Shown: piece by piece, positions 38,096 to 46,567 of the stretch
Position numbering within the stretch: the stretch's first letter is position 1
How the letters are laid out: every line of letters starts with the position of its first letter
NCBI GenBank assembly: GCA_938045615.1
Contig: CALIBC010000181.1
Span: 62,001-126,000 of the forward strand
DNA: 64,000 nt
Origin: an uncultured Clostridia bacterium
GTDB taxonomy: Bacteria; Bacillota; Clostridia; Peptostreptococcales; Anaerovoracaceae
Reading direction: 5' to 3'
Position numbers and translations under genes: made by a program
Notes under the pieces: model-generated
Database searches by the model: none
What the model saw: only the letters and a program-made list of their open reading frames with translations
What the model was told of the DNA's origin: nothing

Positions 38096-38321
38096 CTCAT
38101 CATGTACTTTCCTCTGGATTCTAACCTCAAATATTTACTTGTTTTTGTAAGGAAATATTACCATATGAAGAAAACGTTTGCAAGTCGCACCCCGATATTT
38201 CACATAATCTACACATTTAGTGTTCGGAAAGCACTTGCGATTTGCCAAACACTGCGTTATACTTACCTTTGCGAATTTACAGGAAGTTATTACATAGGAA
38301 AAGATAGTGGGGTATAAAACT

Positions 38322-38594
38322 ATGGCAAACATTAAATCCGCGAAAAAAAGAATTAAAGTTATCGACAAAAAGACGGCGTTGAACAGACGAATCAAAGAGA
38401 ATCTGAAAGAACTTCTTAAAGATTACGACAAGACGCTGAAAGAGGGTGACTTGACGGCGGCAGCAGAGAAAAGGACTCTTGCGGAGAAGAAGCTGAAACA
38501 GGCTGCGAGCAAGCATACCATTTCCAAGCAGGCGGCGAATAGGAAAGTTTCTCAGATAACCAAAAAATTCAACGCAGCCAAAGCTGCAAAATAA
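38322..38594 (+). CDS. rpsT: 30S ribosomal protein S20
   Basis: The 90-residue basic protein begins MANIKSAKKRIKVIDKKTAL and has the helical AASKHTISKQAANRKVSQ segment of S20. It binds 16S rRNA early in 30S assembly. The start at 38322 follows GTGGGG; the upstream in-frame extension is rejected by family length. A terminator follows. Confidence 0.97.
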   Translation: MANIKSAKKRIKVIDKKTALNRRIKENLKELLKDYDKTLKEGDLTAAAEKRTLAEKKLKQAASKHTISKQAANRKVSQITKKFNAAKAAK

Positions 38595-38652
38595 GTCTCA
38601 CCCGTCCCCACCGGTGTATAAGCTAGAATACACATGCAATGAGCAACGAAAG

Positions 38653-38680
38653 ACCATGGAGTGTCTCCCATGGTTTTTTA
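38653..38680 (+). terminator. Intrinsic terminator of rpsT
   Basis: ACCATGG/CCATGGT hairpin with an 8-nt loop, followed by six Ts. A possible deoD promoter -10 (TACAAT, 38694-38699) lies immediately after. Confidence 0.88.
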
Positions 38681-38769
38681 TTTTTCTTTGTGCTACAATG
38701 TCAAGTAGGGATTTTTCAATAACTCCCTGTCGAAATTACCCGGTTATGGAACACAGGAGGGAAATAATT

Positions 38770-39477
38770 ATGTCACTTCACATAAACGCAAGTAAAAACA
38801 CAAAACCCGCACCGACGGTTCTCATGCCGGGAGATCCGCTCCGTGCAAAGTTTATCGCGGAAAAATTCCTGAACGATCCTGTCAGATACAGCGATATAAG
38901 GAATATGTACGGCTACACCGGAACATATAAAGGAGTTCCCGTCTCTATTCAGGGCAGCGGAATGGGAATGCCGTCCATGGGGATATACTCTTACGAACTG
39001 TACAATGAACATAACGTCGAAAACATCATAAGAATCGGGACCGCGGGAGGCTTTGCCCCTGATGTGAACGTCGGAGATATAGTCGTTTCGCTTGCGGCAT
39101 CGACAGATTCCAATTACCAGCATGCGTTCGGGATACAGGGGCATTTTTCTCCGTCATGCAGTTATGAACTGCTGTGCAGGCTGCAGCGTGCCGGAGAAAG
39201 GTCTAAAATACCATTCAAGGCCGGCAGTACAATTTCCTGCGACGTCTTTTATGAAACCGCGGAAGACTGGTGGAAGCGTTGGGCCGATTTAAATGTCATC
39301 GCGGTGGAAATGGAAGCCGCGGCTTTATATATGAATGCCGCTCACTTCAAAAGGGACGCGCTTGCGATAATGACCGTCAGTGACCACTTCGTGACCGGCG
39401 AAAAAACAACCGCCGAAGAACGCGAAACGACGTTCACGGACATGATGGAACTTGCGCTTGAAACCGCAGTGATGTAA
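38770..39477 (+). CDS. deoD: Purine-nucleoside phosphorylase, DeoD type
   Basis: The 235-residue protein matches the hexameric DeoD family in length and in PTVLMPGDPLRAKFIAE (phosphate binding), IRIGTAGG, VEMEAAALY and MTVSDHF. It splits purine (deoxy)nucleosides with phosphate for salvage. The start at 38770 (MSLHINASKN) follows AGGAGG; the longer upstream frame overlaps the rpsT terminator and is rejected. Confidence 0.95.
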   Translation: MSLHINASKNTKPAPTVLMPGDPLRAKFIAEKFLNDPVRYSDIRNMYGYTGTYKGVPVSIQGSGMGMPSMGIYSYELYNEHNVENIIRIGTAGGFAPDVNVGDIVVSLAASTDSNYQHAFGIQGHFSPSCSYELLCRLQRAGERSKIPFKAGSTISCDVFYETAEDWWKRWADLNVIAVEMEAAALYMNAAHFKRDALAIMTVSDHFVTGEKTTAEERETTFTDMMELALETAVM

Positions 39478-39518
39478 GTCTTATATCTTTGGAAATAATA
39501 TCTTCGGAAATGAATTCC

Positions 39519-39546
39519 GGGGTTCGGCGAGTACCGTCCGAACCCC
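39519..39546 (+). terminator. Hairpin between deoD and the MATE gene
   Basis: Perfect GGGGTTCGG/CCGAACCCC arms with a 10-nt loop, not followed by a T-run. It may be a weak terminator of deoD or a leader structure of the exporter gene. Confidence 0.45.
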
Positions 39547-39571
39547 GTCATCTTATACGAAAGGAGAAAAA

Positions 39572-40972
39572 ATGTCCGGCAGCAACAGCAACGCCCGGAA
39601 TGAACGTTCCGATAATAACGGACTCCCTGATCTGCTCAGTGGTTCTATATGGGATAAAATGCTGAAGTTCGCCATGCCGCTGATTGCCGCCAGCGTCATG
39701 CAGCAGCTTTTCAATGCGACCGACGTGGCGGTCGTGGGACGGTTTGCCGGAAAACTGGCGATGGCGGCCGTCGGGAGCAACGCCCCTCTCATCGGATTTC
39801 TCATAAACCTGTTTTTGGGGCTTGCCCTCGGATCAAACGTCGTGATTGCAAGGTTCATAGGCGAGTGCAACAACAGCAAAGTCCATTCCGCCGTAAATAC
39901 GACTCTCATCATCGCTCTTATAGGCGGGATCGTCATCATGTGCGCGGGAATCGCAATTACCCCCACCGTACTTGCGATCATCGAAGTCCCTCTCAAGGTC
40001 AGGACGCTTGCGATACTCTACCTCCGGATTTTCTTTCTGGGCATGCCTTTCTTTGTCATCTACAATTTCGAATCCGCGATTTTCAGAAGCAAAGGCAATA
40101 CGAGAACACCTCTCTACTGTCTGACGTTCTCAGGACTGCTGAATGTCATCCTGAACCTGTTTTTCGTAATAAAACTGGAAATGGGCGTGGCGGGCGTGGC
40201 GACGGCGACGGTCATGGCAAACATGGTCAGTTGCGGACTGCTGTTTTACTTCCTCAAAAGGGACAAATTCCCTTTCGGGGTCAGGGCAAAGACTCTCCGC
40301 ATGGACAAAGCAATACTCATAAACATAATGAAAATAGGTCTGCCGTCCAGCGTACAGGGAATGCTTTTTTCATTTTCCAATCTCGTTATCCAGTCAGCCA
40401 TAAACAGCCTCGGAGCCGACACCATGGCGGGTTCTGCAATTTCATTCTATTTCGAGCTTACCGTATTCTTCGTTCTCTCCGCGTTCAGTCAGGCGATAAC
40501 AACGTTCATAAGCCAAAGTTACGGCGCAGGCAATCTTAAACGTTGCCGTGACGTTGTAAAAACCGGCGTAGTCATGAATATTCTTTTCACGGTTTCCGTT
40601 TCCGGTCTGTTCCTGTTGCTCGATAAAAACATTCTGGGTTTATTCAACAGTGACCCTCAGGTTCTTGCTCTGGCGCACGCAAGGCTGCTGATCATACTCT
40701 CGGCACAGGGAATAAACTGTACCAATGAGAGTATGTCCGCAGCCTTGCGAGGATTGGGGAACTCACTCGTTCCCGCAATCATATCCCTGCTTTGCATATG
40801 CGGGGTGAGGATACTCTGGGTATACACGGGATTCCGGCACTTCCATACGCTCAAAGCATTACTGCTTTGCTATCCTCTGAGCTGGAGTCTGAGTCTTGCG
40901 CTAATGACTCTCACATACCTGCGCGTACGCAAGGAAAAATTGTACCTTTCCTCTTCGCTTACCTGCACCTGA
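39572..40972 (+). CDS. MATE-family efflux transporter
   Basis: The 466-residue protein has twelve predicted helices in two homologous halves. Each begins with an MLKFAMPLIAASVMQQLFN- or MKIGLPSSVQGMLFSFSN-type motif and continues with GxNxx helices. It should export drugs or metabolites in exchange for Na+ or H+. AAAGGAG precedes the ATG. The end overlaps the convergent surface-protein gene by 14 bases, leaving no room for a terminator between them. Confidence 0.92.
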   Translation: MSGSNSNARNERSDNNGLPDLLSGSIWDKMLKFAMPLIAASVMQQLFNATDVAVVGRFAGKLAMAAVGSNAPLIGFLINLFLGLALGSNVVIARFIGECNNSKVHSAVNTTLIIALIGGIVIMCAGIAITPTVLAIIEVPLKVRTLAILYLRIFFLGMPFFVIYNFESAIFRSKGNTRTPLYCLTFSGLLNVILNLFFVIKLEMGVAGVATATVMANMVSCGLLFYFLKRDKFPFGVRAKTLRMDKAILINIMKIGLPSSVQGMLFSFSNLVIQSAINSLGADTMAGSAISFYFELTVFFVLSAFSQAITTFISQSYGAGNLKRCRDVVKTGVVMNILFTVSVSGLFLLLDKNILGLFNSDPQVLALAHARLLIILSAQGINCTNESMSAALRGLGNSLVPAIISLLCICGVRILWVYTGFRHFHTLKALLLCYPLSWSLSLALMTLTYLRVRKEKLYLSSSLTCT

Positions 40973-42998
40973 CAGTTTTTGCCTTCGACCATGCGCCGTA
41001 AACTTTCTTCCCGTTCACAACTCTGTACGCTCTCACTCTGAAAGTGTACTTTCTTTTTGCGGAAAACCTTCTCGTGCTGAATCTGTTCCTGCGCAGGTTC
41101 TTAAGCGTCCTGTAGGAACCTTTTTTCTGTCTGTACTGAATCTGATATCCTTTTACGGCAAGTTTTTTCCACCTTAACTTGAATCTGTGTGTTTTCTTAA
41201 CGCTTTTTATTTTAAGTGAAGCGACCTTGGCGGGAATAATTTTAAGCAATTCTTTTTTCGCGTTTTTTTCAAACGGAGTCGTTGCCTTTGCCGGGGTGTT
41301 ATCGTTCTGAGCGGACTTCTGCGCGGAAGGTTTATTCTTCTCAGGCACAGGCTTTGCCGCCGCCTCAACAGCCTTTTTGATGTCGCCTTTGGCATTCTCA
41401 ACTATGGCTTTTATATCTTCAACTTCGTCCGCACTTTTGATTTTTTCAACGGCGGCAGATACGATGGCATCCAGTTTCTTTTTCAATTCCGCATCTTTGC
41501 CGGCTGCGACTGCCGCGTCTTCCAGTTCCTTAATGGCGTTGTTTTTCGCTGCGGTTATTCTCGCAGTATACTGTTCCTGCGTCTCCACGGCATCCATCTT
41601 TTTCTTGGTTTCGGCAAGCGCTGAAGCCACGCCTTCCTTGTCGGTCGCCTTGTCGATGGCGGCCTTCCCCTCTTCGATCAGGGCTTTCAGGGTTTCCCGC
41701 TCAGACGGTCTGTAATCCGTCGGATCCTTGTAGGCGTGGAGTTCCGTCTTTGCAGCTTCCTTTACCGCGTTCAACTCATCTTTAACCTCGAAAGAGAAGT
41801 CCGGCATAAAAGAGAAATCATCTTTCAGCACCGGCGCATTCAGATTAGGTTCCCCCGGATTGTCCGTAAGTTTATCCGCTCCGAGCGGCGAACCCCACCA
41901 TTCGCTCTTTATCCTACCGTTTGTGAATGAGTACTTTCCCGTTTTTTCGATTTTCACCTCAAAACTGTTCTTCGTCGCCAGATCCCACTGCCTGCAAAAT
42001 CCCTTGTAAACGGTTCCGTTGCAGTCATAATGCACATGGGTCGACTCAGTGACAAAACCGCCGAAACTCGATTTGAATACAGGATTATATATGGTCGCCA
42101 GCTTATAGACCGGCATGGTTATGCCCGTAAAACTTACCGTTGCGGTATCTCCTTTCTCTAAAGGTTCGTTCGGTTTAGTCTTATTTTCGATGTTTATCTT
42201 TATTTTACGTGCGTCTATCACTCTGTACTTGCTTCTTGAAGTACCGTCGGCTGCCGTTGCGGTCATCTCCACTATATTGCTCCTGTTTTCCAGCGGAAGC
42301 ATGTAATGCCCCGGCTTCACGCTCTCTTTCACGGTCATTCCGTTGCATTTGACGGTGAATTTATCGGCTCCCGTTGCAGATGTCTTGAGGTCGAACTCCT
42401 TCGTGCCGCCCTCTGTATAATATATAGTGTCATAAGATCTCAACACAACATCATCTTCATCCGTCTTATCCGAATCCTTGTATACAATATTATCTTTTAT
42501 CGTTATACTTTTATTTCCGCCCACACTATATACTACATAAGCCGTGTTTACCGGATCCACGGCCGCAAAATCTTTCCCCGCCGTGTGCTTAAACGCATCG
42601 TATGTTATCTTTACGACAGACACCCCGTTCTTGACCGCTTTCACGACGGCATGAGCGTTATCGCTGTCATCTATGGTCACAGAGTCGCCCTTGATTATCT
42701 CGTAATTAAAATGCGGCATCTGAACATCATTACCGATAGCGTCCGTTATCGCTTCCTCGACTCTGCGCGGATTCAGCTTCGCCGTGTCGTTGATATCCAT
42801 CTCCTTGTAATCGTACTGGGTCCATAGGTCGTTGGTAAAACTTTTCGGGACCTCCGTTCCCGCATTCACCCCGAGGTACTTGTCTTCTCCCGCACCGCCG
42901 TTTTCCGCGAATGCTTTCGCGGACATCAGGCAGAACGCCGCCGTCAGCGCCAAAAGCAGCGCCAGCAACAATTTTTTCGTTTCTTTAATACTTCTCAT
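40959..42998 (-). CDS. Secreted surface protein with helical middle and C-terminal basic fibronectin-III-like module
   Basis: The 679-residue protein has a signal peptide (LLLALLLALTAAFCLMSAKAFAE). The N-terminal 260 residues are beta-rich. A segment at about 270-330 (GDTATVSFTGITMPVYKLAT, IYNPVFKSS, TESTHVHY) matches the 1052-residue protein. An alpha-helical, Ala/Lys/Glu-rich region (about 400-560) with FIVAR-like spacing (RETLKALIEEGKAAIDKATD) follows. The last 90 residues form the shared basic module ending FRVRAYRVVNGKKVYGAWSK. AGGAGG precedes the ATG. The promoter region has a good sigma-70 site but no cobalamin riboswitch. Confidence 0.75.
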   Translation of the reverse strand: MRSIKETKKLLLALLLALTAAFCLMSAKAFAENGGAGEDKYLGVNAGTEVPKSFTNDLWTQYDYKEMDINDTAKLNPRRVEEAITDAIGNDVQMPHFNYEIIKGDSVTIDDSDNAHAVVKAVKNGVSVVKITYDAFKHTAGKDFAAVDPVNTAYVVYSVGGNKSITIKDNIVYKDSDKTDEDDVVLRSYDTIYYTEGGTKEFDLKTSATGADKFTVKCNGMTVKESVKPGHYMLPLENRSNIVEMTATAADGTSRSKYRVIDARKIKINIENKTKPNEPLEKGDTATVSFTGITMPVYKLATIYNPVFKSSFGGFVTESTHVHYDCNGTVYKGFCRQWDLATKNSFEVKIEKTGKYSFTNGRIKSEWWGSPLGADKLTDNPGEPNLNAPVLKDDFSFMPDFSFEVKDELNAVKEAAKTELHAYKDPTDYRPSERETLKALIEEGKAAIDKATDKEGVASALAETKKKMDAVETQEQYTARITAAKNNAIKELEDAAVAAGKDAELKKKLDAIVSAAVEKIKSADEVEDIKAIVENAKGDIKKAVEAAAKPVPEKNKPSAQKSAQNDNTPAKATTPFEKNAKKELLKIIPAKVASLKIKSVKKTHRFKLRWKKLAVKGYQIQYRQKKGSYRTLKNLRRNRFSTRRFSAKRKYTFRVRAYRVVNGKKVYGAWSKAKTVRCR

Positions 42999-43079
42999 TA
43001 AAATTCCTCCTCGTATGATGTTTTAAAATAGCCTTCCTCCGGATTCAAATCCCAAAGATTCACTTGGCTTACAGGGATA

Positions 43080-43108
43080 ATTCTATCAAAAAAAGGAAAT
43101 AAAGACAA
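43080..43108 (-). promoter_or_regulatory. Promoter of the 679-residue surface-protein gene
   Basis: TTGTCT (43103-43108), 17-bp spacer, TAGAAT (43080-43085). The roughly 75-nt leader that follows can form two small hairpins, CCAAG/CTTTGG and GGATTTGAATCC. Confidence 0.6.
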
Positions 43109-43219
43109 TGAATTCCTTGACGGATGATTTCTTTGCGTAGCAGACACTTGACACCGATCGGCGACAAGATGAGAATATATGAAAAGGCGTTCCCCAATAT
43201 GAGATACAAGGAGGCGGTT

Positions 43220-44641
43220 ATGAAAGCCACAGGAAATATTGGAAATATGGGAACTATGACAAGCATAGAAAACATCGTAGAAAAGCAAAAGATCTTTTTC
43301 TCCACGGGGACAACCCTGCCCGTCGAATTCAGACTTGCGATGCTCAGAAGACTTCGTGAGGGAATAGAAAAACACACAGAAGAGATTATAGCGGCTTTAC
43401 ATGAGGATCTGGGTAAATCGGAAGCCGAATCATACATGACCGAAATCGGAATGGTTTATGCCGAAATAAAAGAAGCTTTGCGTAAAACAAAAAAATGGAG
43501 CAGACCCATGAAAGTTCGCGGTACGATAAGTACATTCCCGTCAAAGAATTTTATTTATTCCGAACCGTATGGAGTTGTTTTGATCATCTCTCCGTGGAAC
43601 TATCCCTTCAATCTCTCGATGATCCCGCTGATAGGCGCAATAAGCGCCGGTAACTGCGCGGTCATCAAATGTTCCAGAAACAGTGCCCGCACTTCGCGCG
43701 TCATACAGAAAATCATCAATTCCGCTTTTGATTCCGAATATGTGTGCTGCCTCGATATGCAATCCAACTATGATGAGGTTCTCAACCGGGCATATGACTA
43801 TATATTTTTTACCGGAAGCCGCCGGGTCGGTAAAATAGTGATGGCAAAAGCTTCTGAAAATCTAATACCCGTAACCCTTGAGTTAGGCGGAAAGAGTCCC
43901 TGCATAATAGACGAAACGGCAAACCTCAGGTCAGCCGCGAAGAAAGTCGCATGGGGAAAACTTCTGAATGCGGGACAAACATGCATCGCCGTTGACTACA
44001 TTGCCATTCACAGAAAGGTAAAGAACGAATTTTTAGAGCTTCTTAACATGGAAATAGATCTCCGATATCCCGACCCTCTAAAAAATGAAACTTTCCCCAA
44101 AATCATCAATGAACTTCATTACAGGCGGCTTTGCGATCTCATTGATTCCGCTGCCGCTTCTGATGTGATCGGCGGGCAAAGAGATGATGCAAAACTGAGA
44201 ATCGCCCCCGCCGTCTTCCCCAATGCCTGCTTTGATGATAAAATAATGCAGGATGAGATTTTCGGTCCGCTTCTTCCGATAATAGAGTATGAGGATATTG
44301 ACGATCTTACACGAAAAATCAATGAGCGAAGCAAACCACTCGCATGTTACATATTCACGCGCGACAAGAGAAGAGCGGAAAAACTGATTTCCGAAATCCC
44401 TTTTGGCGGCGGATGCATTAACGATGTCATCATACAAATCGCCAATCACCATATGCCGTTCGGTGGAGTGGGAAACAGCGGCATGGGCGCTTACCACGGA
44501 AAATACAGTTTTGAAACATTCAGCCACAGAAAAAGTATAGTCAAGGGCAACCCTCTGATAGATTTTCCTTTCAGGTATGCACCGTTTGACGATAAGAAGA
44601 TTAAATTACTGAGGAGAATTTATGACAAAAAATATTTTTGA
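43220..44641 (+). CDS. Class 3-type aldehyde dehydrogenase
   Basis: The 473-residue protein has the catalytic Cys in LLNAGQTCIAVDYI, the general-base Glu in TLELGGKSPCII, the nucleotide-binding FFTGSRRVGKIVMAKA and ISPWNYPFNLSM. It oxidises aldehydes to acids with NAD(P)+, like fatty/aromatic aldehyde dehydrogenases of this length. The start at 43220 has AAGGAGGCGG directly upstream; the longer frame to 43124 and the shorter MTSIENIV start are less supported. Confidence 0.9.
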   Translation: MKATGNIGNMGTMTSIENIVEKQKIFFSTGTTLPVEFRLAMLRRLREGIEKHTEEIIAALHEDLGKSEAESYMTEIGMVYAEIKEALRKTKKWSRPMKVRGTISTFPSKNFIYSEPYGVVLIISPWNYPFNLSMIPLIGAISAGNCAVIKCSRNSARTSRVIQKIINSAFDSEYVCCLDMQSNYDEVLNRAYDYIFFTGSRRVGKIVMAKASENLIPVTLELGGKSPCIIDETANLRSAAKKVAWGKLLNAGQTCIAVDYIAIHRKVKNEFLELLNMEIDLRYPDPLKNETFPKIINELHYRRLCDLIDSAAASDVIGGQRDDAKLRIAPAVFPNACFDDKIMQDEIFGPLLPIIEYEDIDDLTRKINERSKPLACYIFTRDKRRAEKLISEIPFGGGCINDVIIQIANHHMPFGGVGNSGMGAYHGKYSFETFSHRKSIVKGNPLIDFPFRYAPFDDKKIKLLRRIYDKKYF

Positions 44642-44696
44642 AAGAAAAACCAAAGAAGATAAGCCGGTCTTGGCAATCTGCTACGCTTATGCTTAA
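44622..44696 (+). CDS. Possible 24-residue ORF overlapping the aldehyde dehydrogenase end
   Basis: An ATG with a strong GAGGAG site lies 20 bases before the aldehyde dehydrogenase stop in another frame. The product, MTKNIFERKTKEDKPVLAIC and four more residues, has no recognisable relative. It may be the stub of a truncated downstream gene. Reading on after the stop gives no convincing continuation. Confidence 0.3.
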   Translation: MTKNIFERKTKEDKPVLAICYAYA

Positions 44697-44768
44697 TGCG
44701 GTACCGATCTTAGGCGACATCTGGGCCGGAGAGTGCGTATGGTGCGAGGTAAACAAAATTACATAATT

Positions 44769-44810
44769 TACGTATTCGCTATTGACATTACGTAAAATAC
44801 GTACTACAAT
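44769..44810 (+). promoter_or_regulatory. Promoter with palindromic operator for the hicB-like gene
   Basis: TTGACA (44782-44787), 17-bp spacer, TACAAT (44805-44810). The spacer begins with the perfect palindrome TTACGTAA (44788-44795). Outer arms TACGTATT (44769-44776) and AATACGTA (44796-44803) bracket the -35. This symmetry fits autorepression by an antitoxin of the HicB type. Confidence 0.7.
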
Positions 44811-44860
44811 AGGACTGCAAGGAGATCGAAGATGAACGGGAAAGAAAAGGAGAATAAATT

Positions 44861-45238
44861 ATGTTAAAAGTATATCCGGCAATATTTCACAAAGAGGATG
44901 GCTATTGGGTTGAGTTTCCCGATTTGGTAGGTTGTCAATCTTGCGGAAACACTATAGAGGAAACTATAGAAATGGCAGAAGAAGCCTTAGGCTTATATCT
45001 TGCCGATTGTGTAGAAAACAAAAAGGCATTACCTAAGAGCTCCGATATTTCAGCCCTTTCTGTTACAGATGGCTTCATCAATTATATAGGTGTGGATGTG
45101 GATAAATATCTTCGCAACACTAAAGCGGTTAAGAAAACACTATCCATACCTGCTTGGCTTGCGGAAGAAGCTGAGAAAAACCATGTGAGCTTATCGAGGG
45201 TTTTACAGGACGGCCTGAAAGAAAAGTTTGGTTACTAA
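44861..45238 (+). CDS. HicB-like antitoxin without a visible HicA partner
   Basis: The 125-residue protein has the N-terminal HicB fold (YPAIFHKEDGYWVEFPDLVG, then SCGNTIEETIEMAEEALGLYL) and a C-terminal ribbon-helix-helix-like region (LSIPAWLAEEAEKNHVSLSRVL) expected to bind DNA. HicB normally neutralises the mRNA-cleaving toxin HicA encoded next to it. No HicA-like ORF exists upstream, where only an 11-codon frame overlaps its start (44832-44867), or downstream, where a tRNA gene lies on the other strand. AAGGAG precedes the ATG. It may be an orphan or a stand-alone regulator. Confidence 0.8.
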   Translation: MLKVYPAIFHKEDGYWVEFPDLVGCQSCGNTIEETIEMAEEALGLYLADCVENKKALPKSSDISALSVTDGFINYIGVDVDKYLRNTKAVKKTLSIPAWLAEEAEKNHVSLSRVLQDGLKEKFGY

Positions 45239-45260
45239 ATAAGCTTTTGGTCGAAATTTT

Positions 45261-45287
45261 AAAATAAACCCCCGACGAGAGTCGAGG
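45261..45287 (-). terminator. Terminator of the tRNA-Pro transcript
   Basis: Minus-strand CCTCGAC-TCTC-GTCGGGG hairpin followed by GTTTATTTTAAAATTT. It may also end the convergent hicB transcript. Confidence 0.75.
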
Positions 45288-45367
45288 ATAGAGCGGTTGT
45301 GATGAACAACCTGATTGGCATTCAAATTGTATCACCGCAACACCTTGAAAATCAAGGCGTTGCAGTA

Positions 45368-45444
45368 TGGTCGGGATGACAGGATTTGAACCTGCGGCCT
45401 TTGCGTCCCGAACGCAACGCTCTACCAAACTGAGCCACATCCCG
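45368..45444 (-). tRNA. tRNA-Pro (anticodon CGG)
   Basis: A 77-nt cloverleaf with CCA encoded. Acceptor CGGGATG/CATCCCG, discriminator A, D-arm GCTCAGTTTGGTAGAGC, anticodon stem TTGCG/CGCAA with loop TTCGGGA, and T-arm with GGTTCAAATCC. Anticodon CGG reads CCG. Confidence 0.95.
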
Positions 45445-45529
45445 CTGTACACGATATATCCGAATCCAAAAGCCGGTCTTAATTCCGATTCCGGCAAAGA
45501 TAGAGGAATAAATCCCTGTCGCACAATAT

Positions 45530-45557
45530 ATTATCCTCAAAATCGGCACCGTGTCAA
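45530..45557 (-). promoter_or_regulatory. Promoter of the tRNA-Pro gene
   Basis: TTGACA (45552-45557), 16-bp spacer, GATAAT (45530-45535), about 85 bp upstream of the mature tRNA. Confidence 0.65.
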
Positions 45558-45724
45558 GTTTTTACGTTTTTTTCTCTACCGTGCCCTCAATTATCAATGA
45601 AAAAACTTTTACTGCATACATATTCTTTTTCTGATATAATGCTTTCAAGCAGTAATTTACAAATCCATTTTAAACAGTGACTGCTCATACCGCCAACAAT
45701 GGAGGAGAAACGGAGAATCATATT

Positions 45725-46402
45725 ATGCAATATCGTATAGAGGGAGAAACCCTGCCGGTAGTAATATGCAGGGTACAGGAGAACGAAACACTTATAACTG
45801 AGAAGGGTGCGATGAGTTGGATGAGTCCGAACATGCAAATGTCTACAAATACCGGCGGGTTCGGCAAAGCCATAGGTAGAATGTTTTCCGGCGAATCAAT
45901 CTTCAAGAATCTGTATACCGCAACGGGAGGCTCCGGTGAAATCGCTTTCGCTTCATCCTTTCCGGGCTGTATAAAAGCCGTGGAAATCGCTCCCGGCAAG
46001 GAGATCATCGCTCAAAAATCGTCCTTCCTTGCAAGTCAGGATTCCGTGGAACTTTCTGTTTTCTTTCAGAAAAAACTCGGTTCGGGTCTATTCGGCGGCG
46101 AAGGCTTTATCATGCAGAAACTGTCCGGAAACGGAATTGCATTCCTTGAACTCGACGGACATATCACCGAGTACAACCTGCAGGCGGGACAGAGCATCGT
46201 AGTCGACACCGGATACCTTGCCGCAATGGACGCAACATGCTCCATCGACATCAAAACCGTACCCGGCATAAAGAACATGGTATTCGGAGGTGAAGGCATC
46301 TTCAATACCATCGTAACGGGTCCCGGCAAGGTTATGCTCCAGAGCATGCCTATAAACGCCGTGGCAACCTCACTTATTCCGTTTTTACCTACGGGCAAAT
46401 AA
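45725..46402 (+). CDS. AIM24/TIGR00266-family protein
   Basis: The 225-residue protein has the repeated beta-helical pattern of the AIM24 (TIGR00266) family: MQYRIEGETLPVVIC, GAMSWMSPNMQMSTNTGGFG, QSIVVDTGYLAAMDATCS and KNMVFGGEGIFNT. No enzymatic motif or signal peptide is seen. Function in bacteria is unknown. The start at 45725 has GGAG about ten bases upstream. It is monocistronic, between tRNA-Pro and the T-box. Confidence 0.9.
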   Translation: MQYRIEGETLPVVICRVQENETLITEKGAMSWMSPNMQMSTNTGGFGKAIGRMFSGESIFKNLYTATGGSGEIAFASSFPGCIKAVEIAPGKEIIAQKSSFLASQDSVELSVFFQKKLGSGLFGGEGFIMQKLSGNGIAFLELDGHITEYNLQAGQSIVVDTGYLAAMDATCSIDIKTVPGIKNMVFGGEGIFNTIVTGPGKVMLQSMPINAVATSLIPFLPTGK

Positions 46403-46532
46403 CATCTGACCGCAAGCGGGTCGCACGCCTCTATGCGGTGATAATCACACGCAGGCAAACGCATCCTTCCCGGGGGTAAGAGCGTAAGACATGGCGAAGA
46501 TCCCGGGAATTCAAAAAAAAATACAAAACTTG

Positions 46533-46561
46533 TTGACATCGGCAATTCCGGACGGTATAAT
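46533..46561 (+). promoter_or_regulatory. Promoter of the T-box-trpB transcript
   Basis: Perfect TTGACA (46533-46538), 17-bp spacer, perfect TATAAT (46556-46561). The gap before it (46403-46532) holds only an imperfect CCCGGGA inverted repeat. Confidence 0.92.
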
Positions 46562-46567
46562 CTACGG

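Noticed and set aside
43000..43120. Possible third cobalamin riboswitch before the 679-residue surface-protein gene (AAGCCAAGTGAATC)
   Set aside because: The leader after the promoter is too short, and the CCGCCACTGT and GGGAA-N-GGTG elements are missing.
46420..46515. Inverted repeat TCCCGGG/CCCGGGA as a terminator of the AIM24-family gene
   Set aside because: No T-run follows on the plus strand and the loop is about 30 nt.
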